DNA from: Chitinophagales bacterium
GTDB taxonomy: Bacteria > Bacteroidota > Bacteroidia > Chitinophagales > Saprospiraceae
DNA length: 64,000 bases
Direction of reading: 5' to 3'
Assembly (NCBI GenBank): GCA_013299105.1
Contig: JAAFJY010000027.1
Span: forward strand, 1 to 64,000
The translations under genes were made by a program, and so were the position numbers. The notes beneath the pieces were generated by a model. It saw only the letters and a program-made list of their open reading frames with translations, was not told the DNA's origin and made no database searches. This document shows positions 7,869 to 15,915 of the stretch, piece by piece. How positions within the stretch are numbered: position 1 is the first letter of the stretch; the number at the start of each line of letters is the position of its first letter.

Positions 7869-9668
7869 ATGTCTGCTGTACTAGAAGCCATTGCCATCAA
7901 AGGAGGCGCGTTTTTGATTCAAAATTCGCACCCAGAAGACGTCTTCATTCCAGAAGAATTCAACGAAGAGCAATTGATGATCCGCGCAACTGTGCGCGAT
8001 TTTGTACAAAATGAAATTCATCCGCTGGCGGAAAAATTGGAAAACCAGGAACCTGGCCTGACCGTCAGTTTGCTCGAAAAAATGGCGGAATTAGGCTTGC
8101 TAGGGGCACACATGCCCGAAGCATATGGCGGTATGGCGCTTGATACCAATACCAATACCATGATTGCAGACAGCATGGGCCCTGCTGGTGGTTTCACGGT
8201 GGCCTATGCAGCACACATTGGTATTGGCATGTTGCCCATCTTTTACTTTGGCACCGAAGCGCAAAAGAGCAAGTACCTGCCCCGCCTGATCAATGGTGAA
8301 TTAAAGGCTGCTTATTGCCTCACCGAACCAGGCTCAGGCTCAGACGCCCTGGCTGCCAAGACCCGTGCTGACTTGAGTGCCGACGGCAGTCACTACTTGA
8401 TGAACGGGCAAAAAATGTGGATATCCAACGCTGGTTTTGCTGATATTTTTATTGTATTTGCAAAAGTAGACGGCGATAAGTTCACTGGGTTTATTGTAGA
8501 AAGGGATTCAAACGGCCTGACTTTTGGTGCAGAAGAAAAGAAATTGGGCATCAAGGGCTCCTCGACCCGCCAGGTGTTTTTTGAAAACGTAAAAGTACCA
8601 GCTGAAAACGTGTTGGGGCAAATTGGCAAAGGCCACCTCATCGCCTTCAATGCCTTGAATACAGGTCGCTTCAAATTGTGCGCCCTCAGCATCGGTGGGG
8701 CCAAAAAAAGTGCTGAAACCGCGATCCAATATGCCAATGAGCGCATCCAGTTTGGCGTACCCATCGCCACTTTCGGTGCCATTCAACACAAACTCGCCGA
8801 ACAAGCCATCCGTTTGTTTTCGACTGAAAGCGCCATGTACCGCGTGTCCAACCTCTTGGAACTGAAAAAACAGGAGCTGACCGACAATGGGGTAGATTTT
8901 GCCCAGGCCAAGCTGCAAGCTGCCGAAGAATACGCCATTGAATGCTCTATTCTCAAAGTGGTAGGCTCTGAAGCCCTCGATTTTGTGGTAGATGAAACCC
9001 TGCAAGTGCATGGTGGCATGGGTTTTTCGGAGGAAGGAACTGCTGCTCGTGCTTACCGCGATGCCCGCATCAACCGCATTTACGAAGGTACCAACGAGAT
9101 CAACCGCCTGTTGAGCATCGACATGTTGCTCAAGCGCGCCATGAAAGGTGAGCTCGATATCGTAGGCCCAGCCTGGAGCGTGCAAAAAGAACTGGCGGGA
9201 ATGCCCAGCTTGGAAAAACCAGAAGGCGCTTATGGCGAAGAAGTCAAAGCCGTAGCAGAGTTCAAAAAAGTGCTGCTGATGGTGGCTGGCTCGGCTGCCA
9301 AGCTGCAAATGGAAGGCCAGCTCAACCTGAAAGACGAGCAAGAAATCATCATGAACCTGGCCGACATGATGAACGACCTCTACCTGGCTGAATCGCTGCT
9401 GCTGCGGGTGCAAAAACTGGCTGACATGCCAAATCGTCCCCATCCACAAGCGGTTTATGACGCGATCTTGAAGGTCTTCCTGCACGATGCCACCTTGCGC
9501 ATCCACACCAATGGCACGAATGCCCTGGCCTCATTTGCCGATGGCGACTTGCTGCGCACCATGCTGATGGGCTTGAAGCGTTTCACCAAGTACCCGCCAC
9601 AAAATGTGAAGGCCCTGCGCCGCCAAATCGCCGAGACCCTGATCCAGGCCAACGAGTACTGTTTGTGA
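7869..9668 (+). CDS. Acyl-CoA dehydrogenase, long/very-long-chain type
   Basis: A 599-residue flavoprotein of fatty-acid beta-oxidation, forming the trans-2 double bond of acyl-CoA and passing electrons to ETF. Visible: an N-terminal helical domain; YCLTEPGSGSDA and the following MNGQKMWISNA at the FAD/substrate site; the C-terminal helical domain with QVHGGMGFSEEG; and RIYEGTNEINR, where the Glu is the catalytic base position of VLCAD-type enzymes. A further ~150-residue helical C-terminal extension makes it longer than the ~380-residue short/medium-chain enzymes, as in VLCAD/ACAD9. The ATG at 7869 is chosen because the open frame upstream overlaps the P450 gene and the shared control region. 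Confidence 0.93.
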   Translation: MSAVLEAIAIKGGAFLIQNSHPEDVFIPEEFNEEQLMIRATVRDFVQNEIHPLAEKLENQEPGLTVSLLEKMAELGLLGAHMPEAYGGMALDTNTNTMIADSMGPAGGFTVAYAAHIGIGMLPIFYFGTEAQKSKYLPRLINGELKAAYCLTEPGSGSDALAAKTRADLSADGSHYLMNGQKMWISNAGFADIFIVFAKVDGDKFTGFIVERDSNGLTFGAEEKKLGIKGSSTRQVFFENVKVPAENVLGQIGKGHLIAFNALNTGRFKLCALSIGGAKKSAETAIQYANERIQFGVPIATFGAIQHKLAEQAIRLFSTESAMYRVSNLLELKKQELTDNGVDFAQAKLQAAEEYAIECSILKVVGSEALDFVVDETLQVHGGMGFSEEGTAARAYRDARINRIYEGTNEINRLLSIDMLLKRAMKGELDIVGPAWSVQKELAGMPSLEKPEGAYGEEVKAVAEFKKVLLMVAGSAAKLQMEGQLNLKDEQEIIMNLADMMNDLYLAESLLLRVQKLADMPNRPHPQAVYDAILKVFLHDATLRIHTNGTNALASFADGDLLRTMLMGLKRFTKYPPQNVKALRRQIAETLIQANEYCL

Positions 9669-9723
9669 TCAATGGAAGGCACCTGAGCCTTTAGTGATAT
9701 AATGTTATGTGTTTGTAGTTTCG

Positions 9724-9759
9724 AGGCACGCTCATTGATTTGTGAGCGTGCCTTTTTTT
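9724..9759 (+). terminator. Rho-independent terminator of the acyl-CoA dehydrogenase gene
   Basis: An 11-bp perfect stem (9724-9734 with 9742-9752), a 7-nt loop and a run of T from 9753: a textbook intrinsic terminator 55 nt after the stop. Confidence 0.9.
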
Positions 9760-9760
9760 A

Positions 9761-9812
9761 ATGGTTAGTTGTTAATGGTTAGTTTTTAATGGTTAATGGT
9801 TAGTTGTTAGTG
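9761..9812. repeat. TTAATGGTTAGTTG microrepeats, left array
   Basis: Several short direct copies built from TTAATGG and TTAGTTG. The same units occur in reverse complement at 10001-10057, so the two arrays flank about 190 bp as inverted repeats. Confidence 0.7.
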
Positions 9813-9847
9813 GGGAATTTGTCAAATCTGCAAAACCTCGTCTAACT

Positions 9848-10000
9848 ATGCTAAACCACCAAAGTTTTCGTGTGAATGACAAAAGCGTATTTTTTGAAAC
9901 ACAAAAGAAGCAAAAGGGTCAAAAGCACCACGCTTTCGGCGTCTTCAATTGGCACAAATATTTTGTGGCTCTGCACATACCTGATGTGACCGAATTATAA
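9848..10000 (+). CDS. Doubtful 50-codon frame between inverted microrepeats
   Basis: An ATG at 9848 opens a 50-codon frame ending at 10000. The predicted peptide is basic, with FFETQKKQKGQKHHAFGVFN in its middle. It fills the space between two inverted microrepeat arrays. No ribosome-binding site or known family supports it; it may be part of a dispersed repeat unit rather than a gene. Confidence 0.2.
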   Translation: MLNHQSFRVNDKSVFFETQKKQKGQKHHAFGVFNWHKYFVALHIPDVTEL

Positions 10001-10057
10001 CAACTAATCATTAATAATTGTCATTAACCATTAACAACTAACAACTAACCATTAATA
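10001..10057. repeat. CAACTAACCATTAA microrepeats, right array
   Basis: Reverse-complement copies of the 9761-9812 units (CCATTAACAACTAAC and variants). They run into the 3' end of the hydrolase gene that stops at 10052. Confidence 0.7.
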
Positions 10058-11080
10058 AGATTTCTTCAAAAAAGAGATCAGGCCCGCAAAATAGGTCTCC
10101 TGGTCGTCCCACATACACATGTGGCCGCCCTTGGGACAAAGCAGGAATTTTCCGCCGGGGATTTGCTGGCTCATCCACTCCATGTACTTGGGATCCATCG
10201 TGTCGTGCGTGGCACCGATCACCAGGGTGGGGACCTTGATTTTGCCCAGGTCTTTGCTGCGGTCCCATTTTTCCAATTTGCCGGAAATGCCAAACTCGCT
10301 GGGGCCTTGCATGATCACGTATTGCTCGGAGTTGACGCGACCCAGGGCCCTGGTCATGGGTTCAGGCCACTCGGCCAAGGGCAAACGGCAAATGTGCTGG
10401 TTGTAAAAATGCGGGGTCAGGAGCTCCATGTAGCGGGGGCTGGCAAAATCGCCCTTGGCTTCGATGGCCTGGATTTCGGCCAGTACTTTGGGGTCGATTT
10501 GTTTGGCCAAAACATCGGCAGCGTATTGGTCGTAGGCCACGCAATCGGCCATCATGTTGGAGATGATCAGGCCCTTGAGGTGCTGCTGGTACTTCATGCT
10601 GTACTCCATCGCCAGGATACCACCCCAGGAATGCCCCAGTAGGTAAAAATTGTCTTTGTTGAGCCCCAAAGCCTGGCGTACTTGCTCTACTTCTTCCACG
10701 GAACGGGCCAGGTCCCAGAGGCTGGTGTCTTGGGGGTGGTCAGCATTGCCCGCACCAAGCTGGTCGTAGTAGATGTACTCGATGCCTTCTTGTGGCAAAT
10801 AACTGTCGAAACACTCGAAATATTCGTGCGGTACGGCTGGGCCGCCGTGCAGGAGCAGAAGTTTGACCTTGGGGTTGTTGCCCACGCGTTTGGTCCAGAC
10901 CTTGAACTTGCCTTTGGGCGTTTCGATGCTGATCATTTTTACGCCCCCGGTTTTTACGCCCGTTTCGGTGCTGCTCAGGTAAGTCTTGTAATCTGGGGCA
11001 GTGCTTTCAGTTTTGGACTGCTGACAAGCGCTGATCAGGATGATGCAACAAAAAATGAGGATGGATTGAAGTGTTTGCAT
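10052..11080 (-). CDS. Proline-iminopeptidase-like alpha/beta hydrolase, lipoprotein
   Basis: A 342-residue S33-family hydrolase with a lipoprotein signal (LISAC, Cys19). The fold markers are LLLHGGPAVPHEYF (oxyanion-hole HGGP), DQLGAGNAD, the nucleophile elbow GHSWGG (Ser151), a late Asp in GATHDTMDP and the His in KGGHMCMWDD. The family removes N-terminal proline from peptides or cleaves related amides. With the lipid anchor it should act on periplasmic peptides; the exact substrate is unknown. It is followed at its 3' end by AT-rich microrepeats and runs in the same direction as ybeY, which lies upstream. Confidence 0.88.
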   Translation of the reverse strand: MQTLQSILIFCCIILISACQQSKTESTAPDYKTYLSSTETGVKTGGVKMISIETPKGKFKVWTKRVGNNPKVKLLLLHGGPAVPHEYFECFDSYLPQEGIEYIYYDQLGAGNADHPQDTSLWDLARSVEEVEQVRQALGLNKDNFYLLGHSWGGILAMEYSMKYQQHLKGLIISNMMADCVAYDQYAADVLAKQIDPKVLAEIQAIEAKGDFASPRYMELLTPHFYNQHICRLPLAEWPEPMTRALGRVNSEQYVIMQGPSEFGISGKLEKWDRSKDLGKIKVPTLVIGATHDTMDPKYMEWMSQQIPGGKFLLCPKGGHMCMWDDQETYFAGLISFLKKSY

Positions 11081-11140
11081 GAAGGTGGTTTTTGTTCAGT
11101 GTCATTGACTGCAACAAAATACACAGGGCTGTGCAAAAAA

Positions 11141-11614
11141 TCACATTCCCTCCCACATTCCCAGCGCAGCGTCTTCCTTTTCAGTCATTTGTGCTTTTTC
11201 CTCCGGCGTTTTATCCCCAAAACCACAAAGGTGCAGCACCCCGTGGGCCATCACGCGGTACAATTCGCGTTCAAAACTGACTTGAAAAGTGTGGGCATTT
11301 TCGCGGATGCGCTCAATGCTGATGAACACATCGCCTTCAATTTCGGGAGGGTCCTGGTAGGGAAAGGTGATGATGTCGGTGAGGGTATCGTGTTGCAAGT
11401 GCTCCTGGTTGAGTGCCAGGAGGTAGTCGTCGGTGCAAAAAATGTAATTGACGAAATTTAGGTTACAATTCTCGGTCAGAATGATTTTTTCGACCCACTT
11501 GCGCAGCTTTTCTGGCGCATCGGGCTCGAAGTCGATGTCTTCCGCAAAAAAATTGATGGGATATTCGGCTTCCTCGTCAAAGGAATCACCAGCAACAAAG
11601 TCGAAATACTCCAT
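11141..11614 (-). CDS. ybeY: rRNA maturation RNase YbeY
   Basis: The 157-residue endoribonuclease works in 16S rRNA 3'-end maturation and ribosome quality control. The UPF0054 signature is present as HGVLHLCGFGDKT (residues 124-136): His124 and His128 are the first two zinc ligands. The usual third His is replaced by Asp134, a form I know from other Bacteroidota members (GYKDKT), so it is probably functional. It follows the RsbW-like ATPase gene on the same strand, separated by 96 nt holding a dispersed repeat. Confidence 0.92.
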   Translation of the reverse strand: MEYFDFVAGDSFDEEAEYPINFFAEDIDFEPDAPEKLRKWVEKIILTENCNLNFVNYIFCTDDYLLALNQEHLQHDTLTDIITFPYQDPPEIEGDVFISIERIRENAHTFQVSFERELYRVMAHGVLHLCGFGDKTPEEKAQMTEKEDAALGMWEGM

Positions 11615-11642
11615 AAAAGAATGGAAATGTAGCTTTTACGCT

Positions 11643-11712
11643 GTTATGCAGCGCATAATGGGCATTTTGGAACAACTTTTCTGACAAGTAATGGCGAAAA
11701 GGGGCCATTTTT
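11643..11712 (+). repeat. TTATGCAGCGCATAATG repeat, copy 1
   Basis: It starts with GTTATGCAGCGCATAATG, an interrupted palindrome, and ends with AAAAGGGGCCATTTT. The same two blocks recur in the same order at 29473-29532 with a different middle. It fills the ybeY/RsbW-like gap and reaches the stop codon of the latter. Confidence 0.65.
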
Positions 11713-12118
11713 AGCGGCTTCCTTCTTGGCAATCCAATCTGAATTGCATTTCTACGGTGCTCCCATTGTTTTCGAAGCGGATGCCATCTGACAACTGTTG
11801 CATCATGAACACCCCACGACCGCCGCATTTGCAGCAATTTTCGGGAGACGTGGGATCGGGTACTTTGGCAGGGTCAAAGCCACGGCCTTGATCAGAAACC
11901 CTGACGGCTAGACAATCGGATGTTTTGCGGAATTGTACCTCTACTGTTTTGGATTTGTCACAAGCATTGCCGTGAATAATCGCATTGTTCACCGCTTCGG
12001 TGAGGCTGATCAGAATATTGCCGTAGAGATCGGGGCTGACTTTGTACTTTCTAAGCATTTGATCCAAAAAACCTTGGAGCAAATCAACGCTACGTGGAGT
12101 AGAAGGTATTCTCAGCAT
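11711..12118 (-). CDS. RsbW-like anti-sigma ATPase/kinase
   Basis: A 135-residue single-domain GHKL ATPase of the RsbW/SpoIIAB type. The N-box is SLTEAVNNAIIHGNA, the G1 box VSDQGRGFDPAKVPD, and the G2 box GGRGVFMM. In the family such proteins bind a sigma factor or an anti-anti-sigma (STAS) partner and phosphorylate the latter; no STAS gene is adjacent. An odd CCKCGGRG segment places three cysteines next to the G2 box, and these might sense redox state or metal (inference). An RsbW-like gene next to ybeY is an arrangement I know from other Bacteroidota. Confidence 0.85.
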   Translation of the reverse strand: MLRIPSTPRSVDLLQGFLDQMLRKYKVSPDLYGNILISLTEAVNNAIIHGNACDKSKTVEVQFRKTSDCLAVRVSDQGRGFDPAKVPDPTSPENCCKCGGRGVFMMQQLSDGIRFENNGSTVEMQFRLDCQEGSR

Positions 12119-12463
12119 AACCTTATTTAGAGTGACGCCAATATTAAAATAAAGGGTTAATCACCTGTTCTGCACTTCCATTGGCGACTAAATGCGCGAA
12201 AACAGGGGCAATTTAAGCCTTTTTTGCTTAGGATGCAACTGGTTTTTACCAACACAATGCACAAATATCTGTTAGTGAAGGTGAAAAACGAATTTGCGGC
12301 GACCTAAGGCATTCATCTATATTATACGAGAAAGAATCAGCGAGGTCACCCGCAAAAGCTTATGAAAACGCCACGGGCTCAAAAAAAGTTGAAACGTGCT
12401 GAAAAACAAAGTGGTAGCGGCATTGCTCTTTTCAACATTTCAACCTTCAACCTTTCAACTAAA
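12119..12463. other. Spacer with TTCAAC microrepeats
   Basis: No gene is seen. The right end (about 12430-12460) carries TTCAACATTTCAACC followed by two more TTCAAC units, just after the stop of tgt. The same units recur in other spacers (about 13652-13712, 50330-50356, 57052-57082). Confidence 0.5.
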
Positions 12464-13600
12464 CTAAAGTCGCTGCTCCACTTTCCGCAGCATTTCCGCT
12501 TTCCAAGTGCTGAAAGTACCGTCGGCGATGTGTTTGCGGGCCTCGCCTACCAACCACAAAAAGAAGGAGAGGTTGTGCAAAGTAGCGATTTGCATCCCCA
12601 AAATCTCGCCGCAGTGGACCAGGTGCCGCAGGTAAGCTTTGCTGTAAAAACGGCTGCTGCTGCAAGTACTTTCGGGGTCGATGGGCGAAAAATCGTGGCT
12701 CCATTTGGCGTTGCGCATGTTCATGACCCCATTGGCGGTGTACAACAACCCATGCCGGGCATTGCGGCTGGGCAACACACAATCGAACATGTCGATGCCC
12801 AGGGCGATGCACTCCAGGAGGTTGCTCGGCGTACCCACGCCCATGAGGTAACGGGGCTTGTCGCGGGGCAAAATGCCGCAGACCAGCTCGGTCATGGCGT
12901 ACATTTCTTCGGCGGGCTCGCCTACCGACAAGCCGCCGATCGCATTGGCTGGCCGCTCAAAAGATGCGATGGCTTCGGCAGACTGGATGCGCAGGTCTTT
13001 GTAGGTGCTGCCTTGCACGATGGGGAAAAGGGTTTGCTCATAGCCGTACAGGCCTTGGGTTTCGTCAAAATGGGCACAGCAGCGCTTGAGCCAGCGATGG
13101 GTCATTTCCATCGACTTTTGGGCGTATTTGTATTCGCAAGGGTAGGGCGTACATTCGTCAAAAGCCATGATGATGTCGCCGCCGATGATGCGTTGGATGT
13201 CGATGGCTCGCTCAGGACTAAACAAGTGCTTGGAGCCGTCGATGTGCGATTGGAAAGTCACCCCTTCTTCTACAATTTTACGGGTACCACTCAGGGAATA
13301 GACCTGATAGCCGCCGCTGTCGGTGAGAATGGGCTTGTCCCAGCCGTTGAATTTGTGCAACCCCCCCACCTGTTGCAAAACTTCGGTACCAGGCCGCAGG
13401 TACAAGTGGTAAGTATTGCCCAGGATGATCTGGGCCTTGATTTCGTCCACCAATTCGTGCTGGTGAACGGCTTTGACCGAACCAGCCGTGCCAACGGGCA
13501 TGAAAATGGGGGTTTCAATGGGGCCATGTGCCGTTTGAATCAGCCCGGCTCTGGCCGAGGATTGTGGGTCATTGTGCTGTATGGTGAAGGAAAAAGACAT
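12464..13600 (-). CDS. tgt: tRNA-guanine(34) transglycosylase (queuosine pathway)
   Basis: The 378-residue TIM-barrel enzyme swaps guanine-34 of Asp/Asn/His/Tyr tRNAs for preQ1. Landmarks: GNTYHLYLRPG, DSGGYQV with Asp94, DECTPYP, GGLSVGEP, YLMGVGTP and FDCVLPSRNARHG with the nucleophile Asp273. The zinc site is degenerate: the usual C-x-C-x2-C reads Ser311, Cys313, Ser316, while the distal His342 is kept. I recall that many Bacteroidota Tgt proteins have lost this zinc site while keeping the catalytic residues, so activity is likely. No other queuosine gene is adjacent. Confidence 0.95.
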   Translation of the reverse strand: MSFSFTIQHNDPQSSARAGLIQTAHGPIETPIFMPVGTAGSVKAVHQHELVDEIKAQIILGNTYHLYLRPGTEVLQQVGGLHKFNGWDKPILTDSGGYQVYSLSGTRKIVEEGVTFQSHIDGSKHLFSPERAIDIQRIIGGDIIMAFDECTPYPCEYKYAQKSMEMTHRWLKRCCAHFDETQGLYGYEQTLFPIVQGSTYKDLRIQSAEAIASFERPANAIGGLSVGEPAEEMYAMTELVCGILPRDKPRYLMGVGTPSNLLECIALGIDMFDCVLPSRNARHGLLYTANGVMNMRNAKWSHDFSPIDPESTCSSSRFYSKAYLRHLVHCGEILGMQIATLHNLSFFLWLVGEARKHIADGTFSTWKAEMLRKVEQRL

Positions 13601-13651
13601 TCGAAAGGGATTCCGGGTTTGCGGGAAATTGGGGGCTTTTAGCCTAAATGT

Positions 13652-13712
13652 TGAAATATTTATATGTTGAAAAGAAGGTATTATTTGCGGAGCCTACTTT
13701 TCAACCCTTCAA
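13652..13712. repeat. TTCAAC/GTTGAA microrepeats forming a hairpin
   Basis: GTTGAAAAG and CTTTTCAAC lie about 22 nt apart and can pair; further GTTGAA and TTCAAC units flank them. They lie between tgt and the SlyD-like gene. Confidence 0.5.
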
Positions 13713-13718
13713 CGACAT

Positions 13719-14234
13719 TCAATTTTCCCAATCCAAATAATTGATGCCATCCTCTTCGATGTAGGATTTGCGGATCAACTCCTCCACAGTGGCGTTGCGT
13801 ACTTTCAGGACTACACCTTTGAAATTTAAGGTTTTCCCAGCCATTGCATGGTTGAAGTCTACAACTATTTGCTCTTCGTTGATGGACAAAATTACGCCGG
13901 GGTGCTCGTAGCCCTCTTCGTCGTGAAGGGTGATGTATTGTCCTCTCTCGATCGGCCCATTTAGTTCCTCTTCCTGAAACAAGGTCCTGGGCAAGGGGAT
14001 GATGCCGTCTGGGTCGGTATCCCCATAGGCATGCTCCGGACTCAGGGTGAACTCAAATGGATCACCCTCTTTCAAGCCTTCCAATTGTTCTTCAAAAGCA
14101 GGTAAAAGCTGTCCGGCTCCAAAGAAAAATTTGAAAGGATAGTGCACGCTCATTTCTTCGAGGAGCTCGCCATCTGGGCCATTTTCGCGCAACTGGTAAC
14201 TGAGAATGACGATCTTGTTTTCTTCAACCTGCAT
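13719..14234 (-). CDS. SlyD-like FKBP-type peptidyl-prolyl isomerase
   Basis: The 171-residue protein has the split FKBP domain of the SlyD family: YQLRENGPDGELLEE, FFFGAGQLLPAFEEQLEGL, then the inserted IF chaperone flap around HAYGDTDPDGIIPL to FNHAMAGKTLNFKGVVL. It catalyses prolyl cis/trans isomerisation and chaperones cytoplasmic proteins. Unlike E. coli SlyD, it lacks the His/Cys-rich nickel-binding tail and ends with an acidic YIEEDGINYLDWEN. It is very acidic overall. It lies upstream of tgt on the same strand, 118 nt away. Confidence 0.88.
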   Translation of the reverse strand: MQVEENKIVILSYQLRENGPDGELLEEMSVHYPFKFFFGAGQLLPAFEEQLEGLKEGDPFEFTLSPEHAYGDTDPDGIIPLPRTLFQEEELNGPIERGQYITLHDEEGYEHPGVILSINEEQIVVDFNHAMAGKTLNFKGVVLKVRNATVEELIRKSYIEEDGINYLDWEN

Positions 14235-14250
14235 AGGTGGATTTTGAGAT

Positions 14251-14394
14251 TAAGGGAGCGTGAAAAATGAGGTGGACGGATTTGGGTTCGTGAAAAAAGA
14301 AAAGCAACTGGATGAAAGGAAGTTGTGTTCTTTTTTTGCTAAACCTCAAAAGCAAATACGTCCAATTTATTTTAGCTCAAATACTAAAGAACAA
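14251..14394 (+). repeat. ~140-bp hairpin repeat element, copy A
   Basis: This copy begins TAAGGGAGCG and ends near TTTTAGCTCAAATACTAAAG. The ends are inverted repeats of each other (GAGC...GTGGACGGATTTG against CAAATACGTCC...AGCTC), and an inner inverted pair surrounds a short loop, so the whole can fold into one long hairpin. Near-identical copies lie at 31271-31415 (same orientation) and 40283-40422 (opposite). It encodes nothing. It is MITE- or REP-like. Confidence 0.75.
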
Positions 14395-14472
14395 AGATAG
14401 GGCGGTTCTTTGAAAAAACGAACTCGGAATCAATCTTGCTTCAGCATACCACAATCGTCCAGTTTCGTAAAA

Positions 14473-15762
14473 TCAAGCTCCTGCAAATCGACCCCAGCCA
14501 GGGTATTTCAACAACAGCAACAAGAAAAAATTAAATACCGCCACGCCCATTGCATTGTCGATACTGGCCTCGACCATAAATGCCGCTACTGACATGGAAT
14601 AATGGGCCAATAAAAGGTCATCAACGTAGTTTTTTCGAAAAAACAAGGGCAAAAACAAGCCAATCAGGAACAAAACCAGGCCCAAAATGCCCGAACCAGC
14701 CATTACAAACAAAAACTGGTTGTGGGGAATCATTACCTTAGGGGTATCCGGGAAATGGGTTTGGTATTGGAACTCTACTTCGCGCCGCAAATTGCCAGCC
14801 CCTACTCCGCACCAAGGTGCAGATTGAAAAATATACCAGCCTACCTGCAAAGTCCGCAAGCGCTCAGCATCAGAGTGCAGAGTGGCATTGCCATTTCGAT
14901 ATTGCTGCAAATCGTACAAAGTGTAGTTCAGTTTTTCCTGCAAACTGGGCATGGTTTTCAAGGCAAACAATGGCAACAAAAATAAGCCCGCAAGCAGTAA
15001 GAACAAGTAAACAAAACGCCGACTCAGGTAAATGTGTCGAACGCCCAAGACCAAAACCGCAAAGTACAAGGCCAACAAACCGCTGCGCACTGCGATAAAA
15101 TGCAAAAAAGCCAGTAAGAAAATTGTCAGCCCGGCAATCAGGTATTTTTCCCAGCTTTTTTTCCAAAAATAACCTTTGAACCAAAGGAAATAGCCCACAA
15201 AAATACCCATTGCTACCATAGAACTGAACCGAATATGATTGGCAGGCATGGGAATGTGGCGGCCTTCTTTCAACTCGAGTTGAGCTTCTTGAAAATGAAA
15301 AAGGTAATTTAGAAAGATACCCAGACCAGTAATTGACAACAAAACAAGCAGAAAATACAACAAGCCCAGGAATTGCCTTTGGCTGAAATTGGGCAACATG
15401 AAATACACCCAAGGCATCAGAAAAAAAGGCACTTTGGTTTTCAAGCGTTCCAAAAAATATTCAGGGTCTTGTACGTCAAAAGCACTGAGCAGGGGAAGTA
15501 GCATAAAAATGGCGAGGATCCACAAGTCAGGTCTTTTCACAAATGCTTGCCAACGCGCCTTGAAATCTACCCGCTCGCGCAGCAATTCCCAAACGACCAA
15601 AATGGTGAGACCAAACATGCTGGCTGATTGCACCCAAGGGGCCACGATCATGCCCAGCAATTGGGCCGCCAGGCAAAACCAGCTGAGGTAGAGCCTGATC
15701 TCGATTTCACTATAAAGGCCAATTTGCAGCCGGGAACCATCCTTGAATCTGTTGACGTTCAT
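14473..15762 (-). CDS. O-antigen ligase-like membrane protein (Wzy_C)
   Basis: The 429-residue protein has about ten hydrophobic segments. A long periplasmic loop between the late helices includes WYIFQSAPWCGVGAGNLRRE and MIPHNQFLFVMAGSGILG, the G-x-G-x-x-N and H-N-x-x-L motifs of WaaL/Wzy_C proteins. The family joins or polymerises undecaprenyl-linked glycans at the outer face of the inner membrane. The ATG at 15762 is preferred to a TTG at 15807 because a TAATTTTG -7 box overlaps that upstream codon. It is divergent from pheS and not in a polysaccharide gene cluster. Confidence 0.8.
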   Translation of the reverse strand: MNVNRFKDGSRLQIGLYSEIEIRLYLSWFCLAAQLLGMIVAPWVQSASMFGLTILVVWELLRERVDFKARWQAFVKRPDLWILAIFMLLPLLSAFDVQDPEYFLERLKTKVPFFLMPWVYFMLPNFSQRQFLGLLYFLLVLLSITGLGIFLNYLFHFQEAQLELKEGRHIPMPANHIRFSSMVAMGIFVGYFLWFKGYFWKKSWEKYLIAGLTIFLLAFLHFIAVRSGLLALYFAVLVLGVRHIYLSRRFVYLFLLLAGLFLLPLFALKTMPSLQEKLNYTLYDLQQYRNGNATLHSDAERLRTLQVGWYIFQSAPWCGVGAGNLRREVEFQYQTHFPDTPKVMIPHNQFLFVMAGSGILGLVLFLIGLFLPLFFRKNYVDDLLLAHYSMSVAAFMVEASIDNAMGVAVFNFFLLLLLKYPGWGRFAGA

Positions 15763-15804
15763 GTACGGGAGAGTCGAATTGGCGCAAAAACGCTGACTCG
15801 CCGG

Positions 15805-15812
15805 CAAAATTA
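15805..15812 (-). promoter_or_regulatory. -7 box TAATTTTG of the O-antigen-ligase-like gene
   Basis: It matches TAnnTTTG on the minus strand, 42 nt before the chosen ATG at 15762. Confidence 0.5.
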
Positions 15813-15857
15813 TATGCTTATGGCCAGTAAAAAGGCATATTTACAGGATAAATTGCC

Positions 15858-15865
15858 TAATTTTG
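15858..15865 (+). promoter_or_regulatory. -7 box TAATTTTG of the pheS-hisS-gatA operon
   Basis: It matches TAnnTTTG on the plus strand, 50 nt before the pheS ATG. With the minus-strand box at 15805-15812 it forms a divergent promoter pair 45 bp apart. Confidence 0.5.
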
Positions 15866-15915
15866 CGCGCCTTTTAAATCTTGAGAGCGTAAAAAAAGCT
15901 CAAATACTTACTGTT

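Noticed and set aside
8508-9506. 332-codon open frame antisense to the acyl-CoA dehydrogenase gene
   Set aside because: A shadow of a GC-rich coding frame; the sense protein is complete.
9761-10057. Possible CRISPR-like array of TTAATGG/TTAGTTG words
   Set aside because: The units are 6-14 bp, irregularly spaced and inverted; no spacers of uniform length and no cas genes.
11141-11614. YbeY seemingly lacking its third zinc histidine
   Set aside because: The Asp at that position (GFGDKT) is a form I know from other Bacteroidota YbeY proteins, so it is not taken as a sign of inactivation.
12362-13642. 426-codon open frame antisense to tgt
   Set aside because: It lies opposite a complete, well-conserved enzyme and has no recognisable motif of its own.
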